From contig NZ_KV440949.1 of assembly GCF_001636315.1 (NCBI RefSeq), forward strand, positions 2,788,223 through 2,852,222: 64,000 nt of DNA. Direction: 5' to 3'. Below the pieces are notes generated by a model. The model worked only from the letters and a program-made list of their open reading frames with translations, was not told the DNA's origin and did not search any database. The stretch is from Neobacillus mesonae. Its GTDB lineage: Bacteria > Bacillota > Bacilli > Bacillales > Cytobacillaceae. The translations under genes and the position numbers were made by a program. Positions 9,316-18,279 of this stretch are shown piece by piece (positions within the stretch are counted from its first letter, which is position 1; every line of letters starts with the position of its first letter).

Positions 9316-11271
9316 ATGGCGGAACTTAACTCGTCCTCACGTCTGAAGGTCAAAAGGGATACGTTTTTTCTACCGGATCAAGAGAGGGGGGTCTATTTTC
9401 GAAATAATGTAAGCTCATTCCGTATGGAAGGCAAAACCATTTATCAGTGGATTGAAAAATTGCTGCCTATGTTTAATGGGGAGCAAACCATGGGAGAACT
9501 GACACAAGGATTAACCGCACCGTACCGAGATAGGGTTTATGATATTGGAGAAACGTTGTACAAGAATGGGTTTGTTCGCGATGTCAGCAAAGATATTCCC
9601 CATCAAATAGATCCGCAGGTTCTTGAAAGGTATGCTTCACAAATTGAATTTATTGAGAATTTTATGGATTCGGGTGCATACCATTTTCAAGAATATCGTC
9701 AGAAAAAGGCTCTGGCCATTGGCTCTGGCCCATTCCTGGCATCGTTGGTTTCTGCCTTAATGGAATCGGGCCTGCCCAAATTAAATGTCATGGTAACAGA
9801 TACCGTTCCAACCAATAGGCAGCGGCTCAACGAGTTGGTGAATAATGCGAGGAAAATGGATCCAGATGTGGAGATGCTGGAGGTGCCCTACCAAAAAGGG
9901 TCGGGGATAACTTTTTGGAAAGAAGCTATTCAACAATATGATTGGATTTTATATGTCTCTCAGGATGGAAATATAAATGAAGTAAGGGATCTAAATCAAG
10001 TTTGCAAAGAAGTAAACAAGATATTTCTCCCAGCTATCATTTTAGAAAACGCAGGTCTTTGCGGTCCGTTAACTCATCCGGAAACAGAGGGGTGTTTCGA
10101 GTCCGCATGGCGCAGAATTCATCAAACATCATTAAGAGCTGATGAGCAGTCTCAGGCCTTCTCTTCCACAACAGGAGCTATTTTAGCGAATGTCTCTGTA
10201 TTTGAATTTTTTAAAATGGCTACAGGGATCCCAGATTCCAATCGGAGTGACAAAATTTATCTGGTTGATCTTGAAACAATGGAAGGAGACTGGCTTTACT
10301 TTATACCACACCCATCGATTACAGCTAAAACTGTTAAACCTGAACTGGTTGAAAATCTGGATGAAAGACTTCAACAAGAACCGGCCAGGGATGATCAACA
10401 GGGTTTACTCTTGGAGTATTTTGGCCGCCTAACTTCAAAAGAAATAGGTATTTTCCATACTTGGGAGGAACGAAATTTACCACAGCTTCCTCTTTCCCAG
10501 TGTTATGTTCAGGCAGTTGACCCCGTGTCTGAGGGACCGGCTGAACTCCTGCCGGAAGTGGTCTGTTCGGGCCTGACACATGAAGAAGCCAGGAGAAATG
10601 CTGGGCTGAAAGGTATTGAAATGTATGTGTCCAGATTGGCAGCATCTCCTGAATATAAATTTAATAATCAGACCAATTGGGTTGGTACGAATGTCCTAGA
10701 GGAATTTATTGGGGTCGGTTCAGGAGAAACAGCTGCAGAAGCTATTTGTCGGGGGCTGCAGGCCTATCTAGAGGAAGAATTGAAACACAGAAAGGATCAT
10801 ACGGTTTATCGTGTCCAAATGGGAGACATAGAAGATAATGAATGCCGATTTTATTTAAATGCGCTGACTACCCTGAACGGTTCACCGACCATTGGTTTTA
10901 AAGAGGATGTATTAGGCTTTCCTGTCGTCTGGGTAAGGACAAATGGCCATTGGTACACAGGTGCAGGTTTAAATACCACATTGGCACTTCGAAATACATT
11001 GCAGCAAGCACTTTTTGAAGCCCAAAATGGAATTAATTCCGTAGAGAGGCAACAAAAGGAGTCGATGAGATATTTAGAAAAATGGGGAACCAAAATGGAA
11101 ATTCCTTCGTGTGAGGAAATGGCGCACTTGGAGCTATTACAATCCTCCATACAGGTTTTGAATAGACACAACAAAAAGATAAACGTCTATGATTTGTCGA
11201 TTGAGCCCTTTTTAAAACAAGGGCTGGCAGGGGTATTTGGTGTGCAGGTACGAGAGGGGGCGTCCCCATGA
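9316..11271 (+). CDS. TOMM maturation protein (putative thiazole-containing bacteriocin maturation protein)
   Basis: A 651-aa protein of the type found beside heterocycloanthracin precursors. The N-terminal part (to about residue 100, RDTFFLPDQERGVYFRN...) resembles a precursor-recognition domain. The middle has a nucleotide-binding-like segment, ALAIGSGPFLASLVSAL near residue 132. The C-terminal half has no motif I can name. ATG 9316 follows AAGGAGG at 9303-9309. Its stop overlaps the start of the cyclodehydratase gene (ATGA, 11268-11271), so the two are translationally coupled. Its likely role is to bind the leader or help the cyclodehydratase; the exact activity is not clear from sequence. 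Confidence 0.8.
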   Translation: MAELNSSSRLKVKRDTFFLPDQERGVYFRNNVSSFRMEGKTIYQWIEKLLPMFNGEQTMGELTQGLTAPYRDRVYDIGETLYKNGFVRDVSKDIPHQIDPQVLERYASQIEFIENFMDSGAYHFQEYRQKKALAIGSGPFLASLVSALMESGLPKLNVMVTDTVPTNRQRLNELVNNARKMDPDVEMLEVPYQKGSGITFWKEAIQQYDWILYVSQDGNINEVRDLNQVCKEVNKIFLPAIILENAGLCGPLTHPETEGCFESAWRRIHQTSLRADEQSQAFSSTTGAILANVSVFEFFKMATGIPDSNRSDKIYLVDLETMEGDWLYFIPHPSITAKTVKPELVENLDERLQQEPARDDQQGLLLEYFGRLTSKEIGIFHTWEERNLPQLPLSQCYVQAVDPVSEGPAELLPEVVCSGLTHEEARRNAGLKGIEMYVSRLAASPEYKFNNQTNWVGTNVLEEFIGVGSGETAAEAICRGLQAYLEEELKHRKDHTVYRVQMGDIEDNECRFYLNALTTLNGSPTIGFKEDVLGFPVVWVRTNGHWYTGAGLNTTLALRNTLQQALFEAQNGINSVERQQKESMRYLEKWGTKMEIPSCEEMAHLELLQSSIQVLNRHNKKINVYDLSIEPFLKQGLAGVFGVQVREGASP

Positions 11272-13208
11272 CTGCATGTATCCTCATTGAAGGTGCCGGT
11301 TTATTAGCGGATTATGTCTACAATCAGTTGTCCACCAGCTATTTTGTAAGACGTCAAAGCATTTTGGAGGAGGTTCCTTCAGAAACAGAATTGGCTCTGG
11401 TGCTAGACGATGCTTGGAATCCATCCGTTCATCAAAAGGCGGAACAGAGACTCAGGGCCGCCGGTATTCCATGGCTTCGGGGTTTCGTTTCTTTTGGTGA
11501 AGGAATCATTGGTCCACTCGTTAAGCCCGATACAGCGGGATGTTCCCTCTGTGCTGATAAACGGCGCTTGATAGCAGGACCCGATCGCCTTGAAATGTGG
11601 AGCCTTCGAACGAGAATGGGTACCGAAGCAGGGGGTTTGCGTGATGCATGGGCTTCACGATCAGGGCTGCTGCATATGGCCAGCTTGATTTGTAACGAAG
11701 TACAAAAAGTTCTTCATGGAGAATCCTCCTTCTTAGAAGAAAGGATGTTCATTACGAATCTGAGAACGTTAACGAACTCCAGTCATTTTTTCCTGCCTGA
11801 TCCATTGTGTCTGATTTGCAGTCCTATACCTGATGACACATCAGAATTAGCTCAAATTAGCTTAGAGTCCAGCCCTAAATTATCTGGTGCTGGTTATCGC
11901 TGCCGTTCAATGGATGAATTGAAAACAGTGCTGGTTGAGGACTATCTGGATGATCGCACTGGAATCATGAATGGGAAAATGGAGGATTTCAGGCTCCCAT
12001 TTGCAGATGTACTGGTTAACATGCCATTGTTTGGAGCTGATGAGGGGGTAGCTGGCCGATCTAATTCTTATGAAATGAGTGAGCTAACGGCTATTTTGGA
12101 AGGGTTAGAACGATATTGTGGAATCGAGCCTCAAGGCAAAAGGAAGAAGGTTCGTGATAGTTACCAAAATGTAAAGCATATGGCATTAAATCCTGCGACA
12201 GTTGGGCTTCATGACCAGGAACAATATGCAAAGCCTCATTTTCCATTTAAACCGTATCATCCTGAAGCCCCAATGAATTGGGTTTGGGGTTATTCGTTTT
12301 TACAGGAACGTCCTATTCTGGTTCCGGAGCTGCTTGCTTATTACAGTTTGGGCCATGGGGAGTGCTTTGTTTATGAAACCTCTAATGGTTGTGCATTGGG
12401 AGGGAGCTTGGAAGAAGCCATTTTCCATGGGATTATGGAGGTCGTCGAGCGGGATTCATTTTTGTTGACATGGTACGCGCAGCTGCCTCTTCCTCGTCTT
12501 GACCCTTATTCAGCAAACGATAAAGAATTAGAGCTGATGGTTAACCGGTTACGTGAGGTGGCCGGATATAAAGTTTATTTGTACAATTCGACAATGGAGC
12601 ATGAGATTCCCAGCGTTTTTGCAGTGGCAAAAAACAGAGGACCAAAGGGTGTAAACCTTATTTGTGCAGCAGGCGCTAATCCCGACCCCATAAGTGCCGT
12701 AAAAAGCTCAATTTTCGAGCTCGCTGGAATGATGGTCAGACATGACAAACTATTGGAGGAAAACCGGCAGAAATATGAAGAAATGCTAAAAGATCCATTT
12801 GCAGTTCGTTCCATGATGGATCATGGCCTTGTTTACGGTCTGCCGGAAGCAGAGGACCGGCTGAACTTTTTATTGGATGATCATCGTCCATTACGAACGT
12901 TTGCTGAGGAATTTAAACAGCCTCCTACGAATCCTGATTTGAAGGAGGATCTTCAGGAAATTCTTCAAAGGTTCCGCCAATTGGATCTTGAGGTTATTGT
13001 GGTGGACCAAACGACACCGATAACAAAGCGAAACGGTTTATTCTGTGTAAAGGTATTGATCCCTGGTATGCTGCCGATGACATTCGGCCATCACCTTACC
13101 CGTGTCAAAGGGCTGGAGAGGGTCCTCCAGGTACCTATGAAGCTTGGCTATGTCAAGCAGCCGTTGTCATATGAACAGCTTAATCCATATCCTCACCCCT
13201 TCCCATAA
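11268..13208 (+). CDS. Fused E1-like/YcaO cyclodehydratase (TOMM, SagC-SagD type)
   Basis: Catalyses ATP-dependent cyclodehydration of core cysteines to thiazolines. The N-terminal ~190 residues are the E1-like partner with two CxxC pairs (C92/C95 and about C181/C184) that would hold a structural zinc. The rest is the YcaO domain with AILEGLERYCGIEP near 280 and GGSLEEAIFHGIMEVVERD near 380, carrying the Glu-rich ATP/Mg motifs. The C-terminus ends NPYPHPFP, the PxPxP-type tail known to matter for YcaO cyclodehydratases. Length is 646 aa. Its start overlaps the upstream gene; the dehydrogenase gene follows. Confidence 0.92.
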   Translation: MTACILIEGAGLLADYVYNQLSTSYFVRRQSILEEVPSETELALVLDDAWNPSVHQKAEQRLRAAGIPWLRGFVSFGEGIIGPLVKPDTAGCSLCADKRRLIAGPDRLEMWSLRTRMGTEAGGLRDAWASRSGLLHMASLICNEVQKVLHGESSFLEERMFITNLRTLTNSSHFFLPDPLCLICSPIPDDTSELAQISLESSPKLSGAGYRCRSMDELKTVLVEDYLDDRTGIMNGKMEDFRLPFADVLVNMPLFGADEGVAGRSNSYEMSELTAILEGLERYCGIEPQGKRKKVRDSYQNVKHMALNPATVGLHDQEQYAKPHFPFKPYHPEAPMNWVWGYSFLQERPILVPELLAYYSLGHGECFVYETSNGCALGGSLEEAIFHGIMEVVERDSFLLTWYAQLPLPRLDPYSANDKELELMVNRLREVAGYKVYLYNSTMEHEIPSVFAVAKNRGPKGVNLICAAGANPDPISAVKSSIFELAGMMVRHDKLLEENRQKYEEMLKDPFAVRSMMDHGLVYGLPEAEDRLNFLLDDHRPLRTFAEEFKQPPTNPDLKEDLQEILQRFRQLDLEVIVVDQTTPITKRNGLFCVKVLIPGMLPMTFGHHLTRVKGLERVLQVPMKLGYVKQPLSYEQLNPYPHPFP

Positions 13209-13228
13209 TGAAAACAGGAGGTGTAAGT

Positions 13229-14812
13229 GTGAAGCTTGAAACATTTCTGCATCATCTCCACTATGATACAGAAAAAGTTGCTCCCCTAGATTGGGAAGTG
13301 GATTGGGATGACGCGCCACTTCCCTATAAACTGTACCGCGGCTTGCCTGAGATTCCATTATCTGGAGATGTCCCTTTAACTCTCACAGGACGACAAGCTC
13401 AGGAAGAACCCAGAATAGAGGAGCTCGAGTCTTTCTTATGGTATGTTTACGGTTTAACTCAATACGCTCAATCCGCTTTTATCGAGGGGACCGAGGAAAA
13501 GGCTGCTGCAAGCTATGCACAGTTATTCCGCAGGTTCGTTCCTTCGGGTGGGGCGTTGTATCCCAATGAATTATATGTGTATGTAAAGCTGAAGGACGTA
13601 CCAAAGGGAATTTACCATTACGATGTGGCGCATCACAGCCTCCGATTACTTAGGGAAGGAAATTACGATTCTTATTTGTCCAAAAGTCTTGGAAATAACT
13701 GTGAACTTTCAGATTGCTTCTGCACGGTTTTTGTCTCAACAGTCTTTTGGAAAAATTTCTATAAATATAATAATTTTTCATACAGACTCCAAGGCTTAGA
13801 TACGGGTGTAGTCATTGGGCAAGCATTAGAAGTGGCTGATCGGATGGGATTCTCATCACGGGTATGTTACCAATTTCTTGATCGTTCTATTAATCACTTG
13901 CTAGGGCTGTCCGAACAGGACGAAAGTGTTTATGCCGTCATCCCTTTATCGATTCATCCGTCCATCCATTGTGCTGACAACTTTAATAGAGAAGAACATG
14001 TCTCTGCCGTTGATTTATCCCAAGAAGTGCCATTACTACAAACTGAAACTTATAATCGTTCAAAGAAAGTTCTTGATTATCCTCTGCTCAAAGAAATAAA
14101 TAAAGCTTCGATGTTGGAAACAACACAATCATTTGTAAAGATAAAAACAGATGATCGTGTTACAAATTCCTTTAGTACGGAATTCATCATGCTGCCATTT
14201 ACGGAGACCTTTTCGTACGATCTTGATTCTGTTTGCAGAGAGAGATTTTGTCCTGATATTGATTTTAAGATGGGAAAAGTGAGTCAAAAAACATTATCCA
14301 CATTGTTAACAGAGACATTTTCCTTTGCGTATCATAATGACCTTGACGACACACAAGAGTATCTAGAAAATCGTTTATCATTATACGGTTTTTTTTATAA
14401 CGTGGAGGGTGTTTCAAATGGTGCTTACGCCTATGACAAAAACGCCCATGCGCTTCGAAGAATAAAAATCGGGGATTTCCGTGAGAATTTGCAATATGGT
14501 TTAACAATGCCAAATGTAAATCTGTTTCAGGTTCCGCTTTGTTTGCATGTTGTTGGTGGCAAGGATCACCTTATAGATAAGTTGGGATATAGGGGATACC
14601 GAATTCAACAGATGGAAGCTGGTATACTCGTACAACGGCTGCTCCTGCTATCATGTGCCTTAGGGATGGGGGGACGCCCGCTGTTAGGATTTGATGTAAA
14701 TCGATGTGATGAACTTTACCAAATTGGTTCGAAAGGGGAAACAAGCTTGATTCAGATTCCGGTTGGTCCATACCGTCCTCGTGCATGGTTAAAAGGGAGT
14801 TTGCTTAGCTAG
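13229..14812 (+). CDS. SagB-type FMN-dependent dehydrogenase
   Basis: Oxidises azolines to aromatic thiazoles using FMN. The 527-aa protein has two nitroreductase-like halves. The N-terminal half includes RRFVPSGGALYPNELYVYV and YRLQGLDTGVVIGQALEVADRMGF. The C-terminal half includes YGFFYNVEGVSNGAYAYD and YRGYRIQQMEAGILVQRLLL. An ATG at 13208 overlaps the upstream stop, but AGGAGG at 13216-13221 points to GTG 13229. It is the last gene of the cluster; no immunity or export gene follows on this strand. A terminator lies at 14898. Confidence 0.9.
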   Translation: MKLETFLHHLHYDTEKVAPLDWEVDWDDAPLPYKLYRGLPEIPLSGDVPLTLTGRQAQEEPRIEELESFLWYVYGLTQYAQSAFIEGTEEKAAASYAQLFRRFVPSGGALYPNELYVYVKLKDVPKGIYHYDVAHHSLRLLREGNYDSYLSKSLGNNCELSDCFCTVFVSTVFWKNFYKYNNFSYRLQGLDTGVVIGQALEVADRMGFSSRVCYQFLDRSINHLLGLSEQDESVYAVIPLSIHPSIHCADNFNREEHVSAVDLSQEVPLLQTETYNRSKKVLDYPLLKEINKASMLETTQSFVKIKTDDRVTNSFSTEFIMLPFTETFSYDLDSVCRERFCPDIDFKMGKVSQKTLSTLLTETFSFAYHNDLDDTQEYLENRLSLYGFFYNVEGVSNGAYAYDKNAHALRRIKIGDFRENLQYGLTMPNVNLFQVPLCLHVVGGKDHLIDKLGYRGYRIQQMEAGILVQRLLLLSCALGMGGRPLLGFDVNRCDELYQIGSKGETSLIQIPVGPYRPRAWLKGSLLS

Positions 14813-14897
14813 TAAAGGGAGAGTACTAATGGTAAAACGGTCAAAAAGTAATCTGTATGTACCTTACTCTATAAATGTTTATTATTTATTAATTGTC

Positions 14898-14930
14898 AAA
14901 GGCTCTCAATTACTGGTTGAGGGTCTTTTT
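14898..14930 (+). terminator. Terminator after the TOMM cluster
   Basis: GGCTCTCAA pairs with TTGAGGGTC around TTACTGG, followed by five T. The hairpin resembles the rpsI terminator at 4964-4996. Confidence 0.8.
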
Positions 14931-15022
14931 ACATGACTTCGAAATCATAATTTATGGGTATGTATATAGTATGGGTAGTGCCGAAATATGACTCTACCCA
15001 TTGTTCGTTAACTTTCTTAAGA

Positions 15023-15643
15023 TTAACAGAAAGTTGGTACAATAATTGTATTTGGAGGTGGAGCAGGTGGAGCGTCTTGAGCCATATCCCGTAAAACGTT
15101 TCCAAGCACACCCAGATCGGTGGAGACAGCACCACAATTAGTTAGTGCAGCTTCTGCCAGAGCCAAGATATCTCCTACAGTTACGCATTCTCCAGGCGCA
15201 AAGCCTAAAGCCGCTCTTTGTGCAGCTGTTAGGGTTACTCTATAAGTCTCTAAAACACCGCCCACGCAGCCAAACGGCTGTACGGTGGTAGAAATACAGA
15301 TGTTTAGTAAATTTGCAAGATACTGACGGAAAATAGCATTTAGAGCCGAAGGAAAGCCAGCTCCACAACGGGTTGTTAATATAGTTCTTGCTCCAGCTTG
15401 AGTTAGTGCCCCTCTTATAAAAGTTGCACATCCCTCAACATCTGCCACGTTTCCTGGACATGATCCGCCAATTACAGTAGCACAGGTAGTTTGCCCTGAT
15501 AATACAGATTTGAAGAATGCTGAATGGGAGCTAATACATTGAATGGCATCACAAACTTCCATTTGAGTAAAAACAGTTGTGCTGAAACGCTGTGCATAAA
15601 ACCCTTGTGAACGTGGACAAAAAGGTATAGGTCTGATTCCCAA
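15023..15643 (-). CDS. Cys-containing protein of unknown function, possibly spore surface
   Basis: I do not recognise this family. From the preferred TTG start at 15643, with AGGGGTGA eight bases upstream, it has about 206 residues and roughly a dozen cysteines (VCDAIQCISS, SCPGNVADVEGCATF, NICISTTVQPFGCVGG). A proline run APPAPPP lies near the C-terminus, which ends PTFC. No signal peptide or membrane segment is evident. It lies convergent to the TOMM genes and near a DUF3231 gene and a CotX-like coat gene, so a role at the spore surface is a guess. An in-frame GTG at 15655 is an alternative start. Confidence 0.6.
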   Translation of the reverse strand: MGIRPIPFCPRSQGFYAQRFSTTVFTQMEVCDAIQCISSHSAFFKSVLSGQTTCATVIGGSCPGNVADVEGCATFIRGALTQAGARTILTTRCGAGFPSALNAIFRQYLANLLNICISTTVQPFGCVGGVLETYRVTLTAAQRAALGFAPGECVTVGDILALAEAALTNCGAVSTDLGVLGNVLRDMAQDAPPAPPPNTIIVPTFC

Positions 15644-15810
15644 TTTATAAATCACCCCTTTTATTTGGTTAGAATATAATATTTTAACTTGTTAATAAGT
15701 GATTGGGCTTGTTTCATAATGGGGTTATAAATTAATTAATAAACCTACATAGGTATATATAAAAATTATTTATGGACCATCTAAAAGAGGGGTAAAGGGA
15801 TCGAAGAAAA

Positions 15811-15866
15811 TGGGATTTAGAGGATACCGGATTCAACATGGGAAGCGGGTGTACTCGTACAACGGA
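15811..15866 (+). pseudogene. Fragment of a second SagB-type dehydrogenase gene
   Basis: About 55 bp closely match the segment of the SagB gene at 14583-14637 (shared runs include GGATACCG, ATTCAACA and ACTCGTACAACGG). The copy has a 1-2-bp deletion that breaks the frame and does not continue beyond the match. It looks like debris of a duplicated TOMM gene. Confidence 0.65.
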
Positions 15867-15889
15867 AGAAGGGCTTATCATTATATCTG

Positions 15890-15923
15890 TTTTCCCGCTT
15901 ATCTTACCGGATAAGCGGGAAAC
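15890..15923 (-). terminator. Hairpin terminator downstream of the DUF3231 gene
   Basis: TTTCCCGCTTATC at 15891-15903 pairs with GATAAGCGGGAAA at 15910-15922 around a 6-base loop. It lies 28 nt after the end of the minus-strand gene at 15951. Confidence 0.7.
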
Positions 15924-15950
15924 TTATTGAAGGTATTGGCAGAACTATCC

Positions 15951-16463
15951 TTAGCAATCACCATGCTTATTAGGATGCAATGGAGGAGGAATAAGCCAGC
16001 CTTTTTCTTTATTCAAACGAAGTACTTTTGCACCGAGTGCTGCTTTTTGAATATGGAATTGACCATACATCATCGCTACATCTTCCCTTATAGATTTCCC
16101 AATCACTTGACTGCACAAAACTAAACCAGCTGCAATGTCAGCAGAAAGGGCTGCTGCAATTGCTGGATCAGGAATCCGAGCACCTACGGGAATATCCTCT
16201 AAACATGCTTCAGGTGGCTCCGGTGATGCTGGCGGCAGACCCACCCCGTTCTCTTTTAATATTTCTTCGACTTGTTTCTTTTCTTGCTGACAATTATCGA
16301 TGGCTTCCAATAATAGCTTCTTTAAATCTTCATCTCCTGCATGGTTCATCATGGTTTGATAACCAGCAATCATACCGTTACCTGCCAATAATGAAGCCCA
16401 AAGATCAAAAACTTCACCATAGTGTAACGGTTCTTCTTTAGGATTTCCACTTAAAATACCCAT
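15951..16463 (-). CDS. DUF3231 family protein
   Basis: Bacillus-type DUF3231 protein, about 170 aa, probably a four-helix bundle: VFDLWASLLAGNGMIAGYQTMMNHAG and ALSADIAAGLVLCSQVIGKSIREDVAMMYGQFH repeat the ferritin-like helix pattern. Function is unknown; such genes are often found in spore formers. The frame is open to 16499, but TTGAGGAGGG just upstream of ATG 16463 (MGILSGNPKEE) identifies the start. It ends in LIPPPLHPNKHGDC. Confidence 0.8.
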   Translation of the reverse strand: MGILSGNPKEEPLHYGEVFDLWASLLAGNGMIAGYQTMMNHAGDEDLKKLLLEAIDNCQQEKKQVEEILKENGVGLPPASPEPPEACLEDIPVGARIPDPAIAAALSADIAAGLVLCSQVIGKSIREDVAMMYGQFHIQKAALGAKVLRLNKEKGWLIPPPLHPNKHGDC

Positions 16464-16663
16464 AGTTGCCCTCCTCAATGTATACATTAGTTTATTCATC
16501 CTAGCGGCCCCTTTCCAGAAGCACTAACCCTTTTAAAGGATTTCTTACACCCATATATTCTCCATACATAAGTTTTAAATTCAGGTTTTAAATGGTTTTT
16601 GAGATGTAAGTGTCTAATTGATATTTGTTTAAAAATAGGCAGCATTCTCCGTCCTTGTCCCAT

Positions 16664-16691
16664 ACAAATTGTAGGTTAATACCATACAATA
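16664..16691 (+). promoter_or_regulatory. Candidate sigma-K promoter
   Basis: CATACAATA at 16683-16691 fits the sigma-K -10 pattern CATANNNTA, and an AC lies 17 bp upstream (16664-16665). It precedes a small gene next to a CotX-like coat gene, where late mother-cell expression would be expected. Confidence 0.45.
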
Positions 16692-16722
16692 AAGCAGTTA
16701 AGGGAAGTAAGGAGGGGTGAAT

Positions 16723-16938
16723 GTGGGGAAAAAATCAAAACAGAATGGAATCTCAAATCAAGTCATTTCTTCCATTGTCAATGATGTATTTGCTAAAAAC
16801 GGAATCAATCCGGACGAAGTAAAAATATCTGATCAAAAAAAGAAGGAGATTAAGGCTTTAGTCAGTGATTTATCTAAACAAGTAAAGGAATTTGTTAGCA
16901 AGGAAGACAAAAAAATGAAGAAGGACAAAGATAAATAA
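16723..16938 (+). CDS. Small lysine-rich protein upstream of the CotX-like gene
   Basis: A 71-aa very basic protein, MGKKSKQNGISNQVISSIVNDVF at the start and KEDKKMKKDKDK at the end. The chosen GTG at 16723 sits five bases after GGAGGGG; an in-frame GTG at 16717 overlaps that site and is less likely. No known domain was recognised. A candidate sigma-K promoter upstream and the coat gene 125 nt downstream suggest a spore coat component; this is inference from context. Confidence 0.6.
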   Translation: MGKKSKQNGISNQVISSIVNDVFAKNGINPDEVKISDQKKKEIKALVSDLSKQVKEFVSKEDKKMKKDKDK

Positions 16939-17063
16939 TTTTCATGACGAAGGATAGGAAAAACGCCCCTTTTTTCAAAAATAAATAAACATAGATATTT
17001 GTACAAGCCATTCGATAACAGCTTCCGTACAATATATCAATACTAGAAAAAGGGGGTGACTTT

Positions 17064-17498
17064 ATGTCACGTACTAATTTTACAGGTGTGATGGGAGCTG
17101 CTGGGGCTGGAACAACACCTGGAAGCAGCGATTCTTTCCGCCAGACTGGGACTCAAAATATGACAACACTTCAAGATTCTACTGAATCCATTACTGTGAG
17201 AGGTTCAACTGGTGTTAATGTTACAACAACTGATACAAAAGCGGCTCTTTCACTTCAGGCAGGCTTACAGCTTGCAATTTCTTTAGTATTGTCTGTTGCT
17301 GTGGGCAGCACTGCACAAGGGGAACAATTGGCACAACAACTGACGCAGCAGGTTACAACTACACAAAGAAATACTCAAAGCATTCTTGTTGAAAATTCCT
17401 CAGCTGTTAATGTTACAACAGTGGATACTGATATTGCTGCAAATATTCAGGCATTGTTGCAGCTGCTTGTTTCGATTGTAGCAAGATTGAATATTTAG
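17064..17498 (+). CDS. CotX-like spore coat protein (Coat_X domain)
   Basis: Insoluble-fraction spore coat protein of the CotX/CotV type, 144 aa. It has two repeats of the Coat_X unit. One is ESITVRGSTGVNVTTTDTKAALSLQAGLQLAISLV near residues 46-80. The other is QSILVENSSAVNVTTVDTDIAANIQALLQLLVSI near 108-141. The shared pattern is NVTTxDTxxAxxxQAxLQ. In B. subtilis CotX, V, W, Y and Z form the crust/outer coat under late sporulation control. GGGGGTGA precedes ATG 17064. A bidirectional terminator follows. Confidence 0.9.
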   Translation: MSRTNFTGVMGAAGAGTTPGSSDSFRQTGTQNMTTLQDSTESITVRGSTGVNVTTTDTKAALSLQAGLQLAISLVLSVAVGSTAQGEQLAQQLTQQVTTTQRNTQSILVENSSAVNVTTVDTDIAANIQALLQLLVSIVARLNI

Positions 17499-17588
17499 GA
17501 AGTCGAGGAAAGGGGTAACTTCCTCACTACCTTTTGGACAGCCTGTGCAGTTATTTGTCTCGGGCGTATAAGAAATTTCCAAAATCCA

Positions 17589-17628
17589 AAATAACACCTT
17601 GGTCAGAACATGACCAGGGTGTTATTTA
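17589..17628. terminator. Bidirectional terminator between cotX-like and response regulator genes
   Basis: AAATAACACC(TTGGTCA) pairs with (TGACCAG)GGTGTTATTT around a short loop. The A-run and T-run on either side serve both convergent genes. Confidence 0.85.
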
Positions 17629-18267
17629 ATCGTCCAACTGGTTTCTTACGGCGTAGAGGGCTGCCTGTGTGCGGTCGGCGAGCTCAAGCTTTGCAAGTAG
17701 GTTCGACACATGTGTTTTGACCGTTTTTTCAGTAATAAATAAAGCCGCGGCAATTTCCTTATTGCTTTTTCCCTTGGCAATTTCCTTTAAAACATCTAGT
17801 TCTCTTTTCGTTAATTCCTCAATTAAATTTTTCTTCGAGTTATTTTTATTGGATAAGCTGGCCAGTAAATGCGAAGTAGCTTTTGGATGAAGCAGGTTTT
17901 CTCCGCTGATAATTTTTTTAATGGAGGCGACTAGTTCATCAGGCTGGATATCTTTTAATTGGTAACCGGAAGCCCCTGCCTCGAGTGCCGGGATGACATG
18001 GTCCTGATCGGAAAAACTGGTCAGCATCATAATTTTAATTTCGGGCTGACTTTGTTTGATCATTCTTGTTGCTTCGATTCCGTCCATTTCAGGCATCACT
18101 AAATCCATTAGAATGATATCGGGTTTGAGCGCTCCCGCCATTTCGACGGCTTCTTTTCCATTGGCGGCCTCGCCAACAATTTCAAGCCCCTTCTGTGTTC
18201 TTAGGAAAAAGACAAGGCCTCTTCTGACAACATGATGGTCATCAGCAATTAAAATACGTATATTCAC
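17626..18267 (-). CDS. NarL/LuxR-family response regulator (YhcZ/AirR-like)
   Basis: DNA-binding partner of the sensor kinase encoded 12 nt upstream. The 213-aa protein has a receiver domain with acidic pair DD at 9-10, phospho-acceptor D55 in ILMDLVMP and the conserved T/K sites (MMLTSF, YQLKD). A LuxR-type HTH follows (LTKRELDVLKEIAKGKSNKEIA...TVKTHVSNLLAKL, about 150-205). Length and pairing match B. subtilis YhcYZ and staphylococcal AirSR. Target genes cannot be told from this window. Confidence 0.9.
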   Translation of the reverse strand: MNIRILIADDHHVVRRGLVFFLRTQKGLEIVGEAANGKEAVEMAGALKPDIILMDLVMPEMDGIEATRMIKQSQPEIKIMMLTSFSDQDHVIPALEAGASGYQLKDIQPDELVASIKKIISGENLLHPKATSHLLASLSNKNNSKKNLIEELTKRELDVLKEIAKGKSNKEIAAALFITEKTVKTHVSNLLAKLELADRTQAALYAVRNQLDD

Positions 18268-18279
18268 GTTTTTCTCCCC

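Noticed and set aside
14829..14936. Small ORF of 35 codons after the SagB gene (MVKRSKSNLYVP...)
   Set aside because: It has GGGAGAG upstream, but it reads through the terminator hairpin at 14898 and ends just after it. There is no similarity I can name, so it was not called as a gene.
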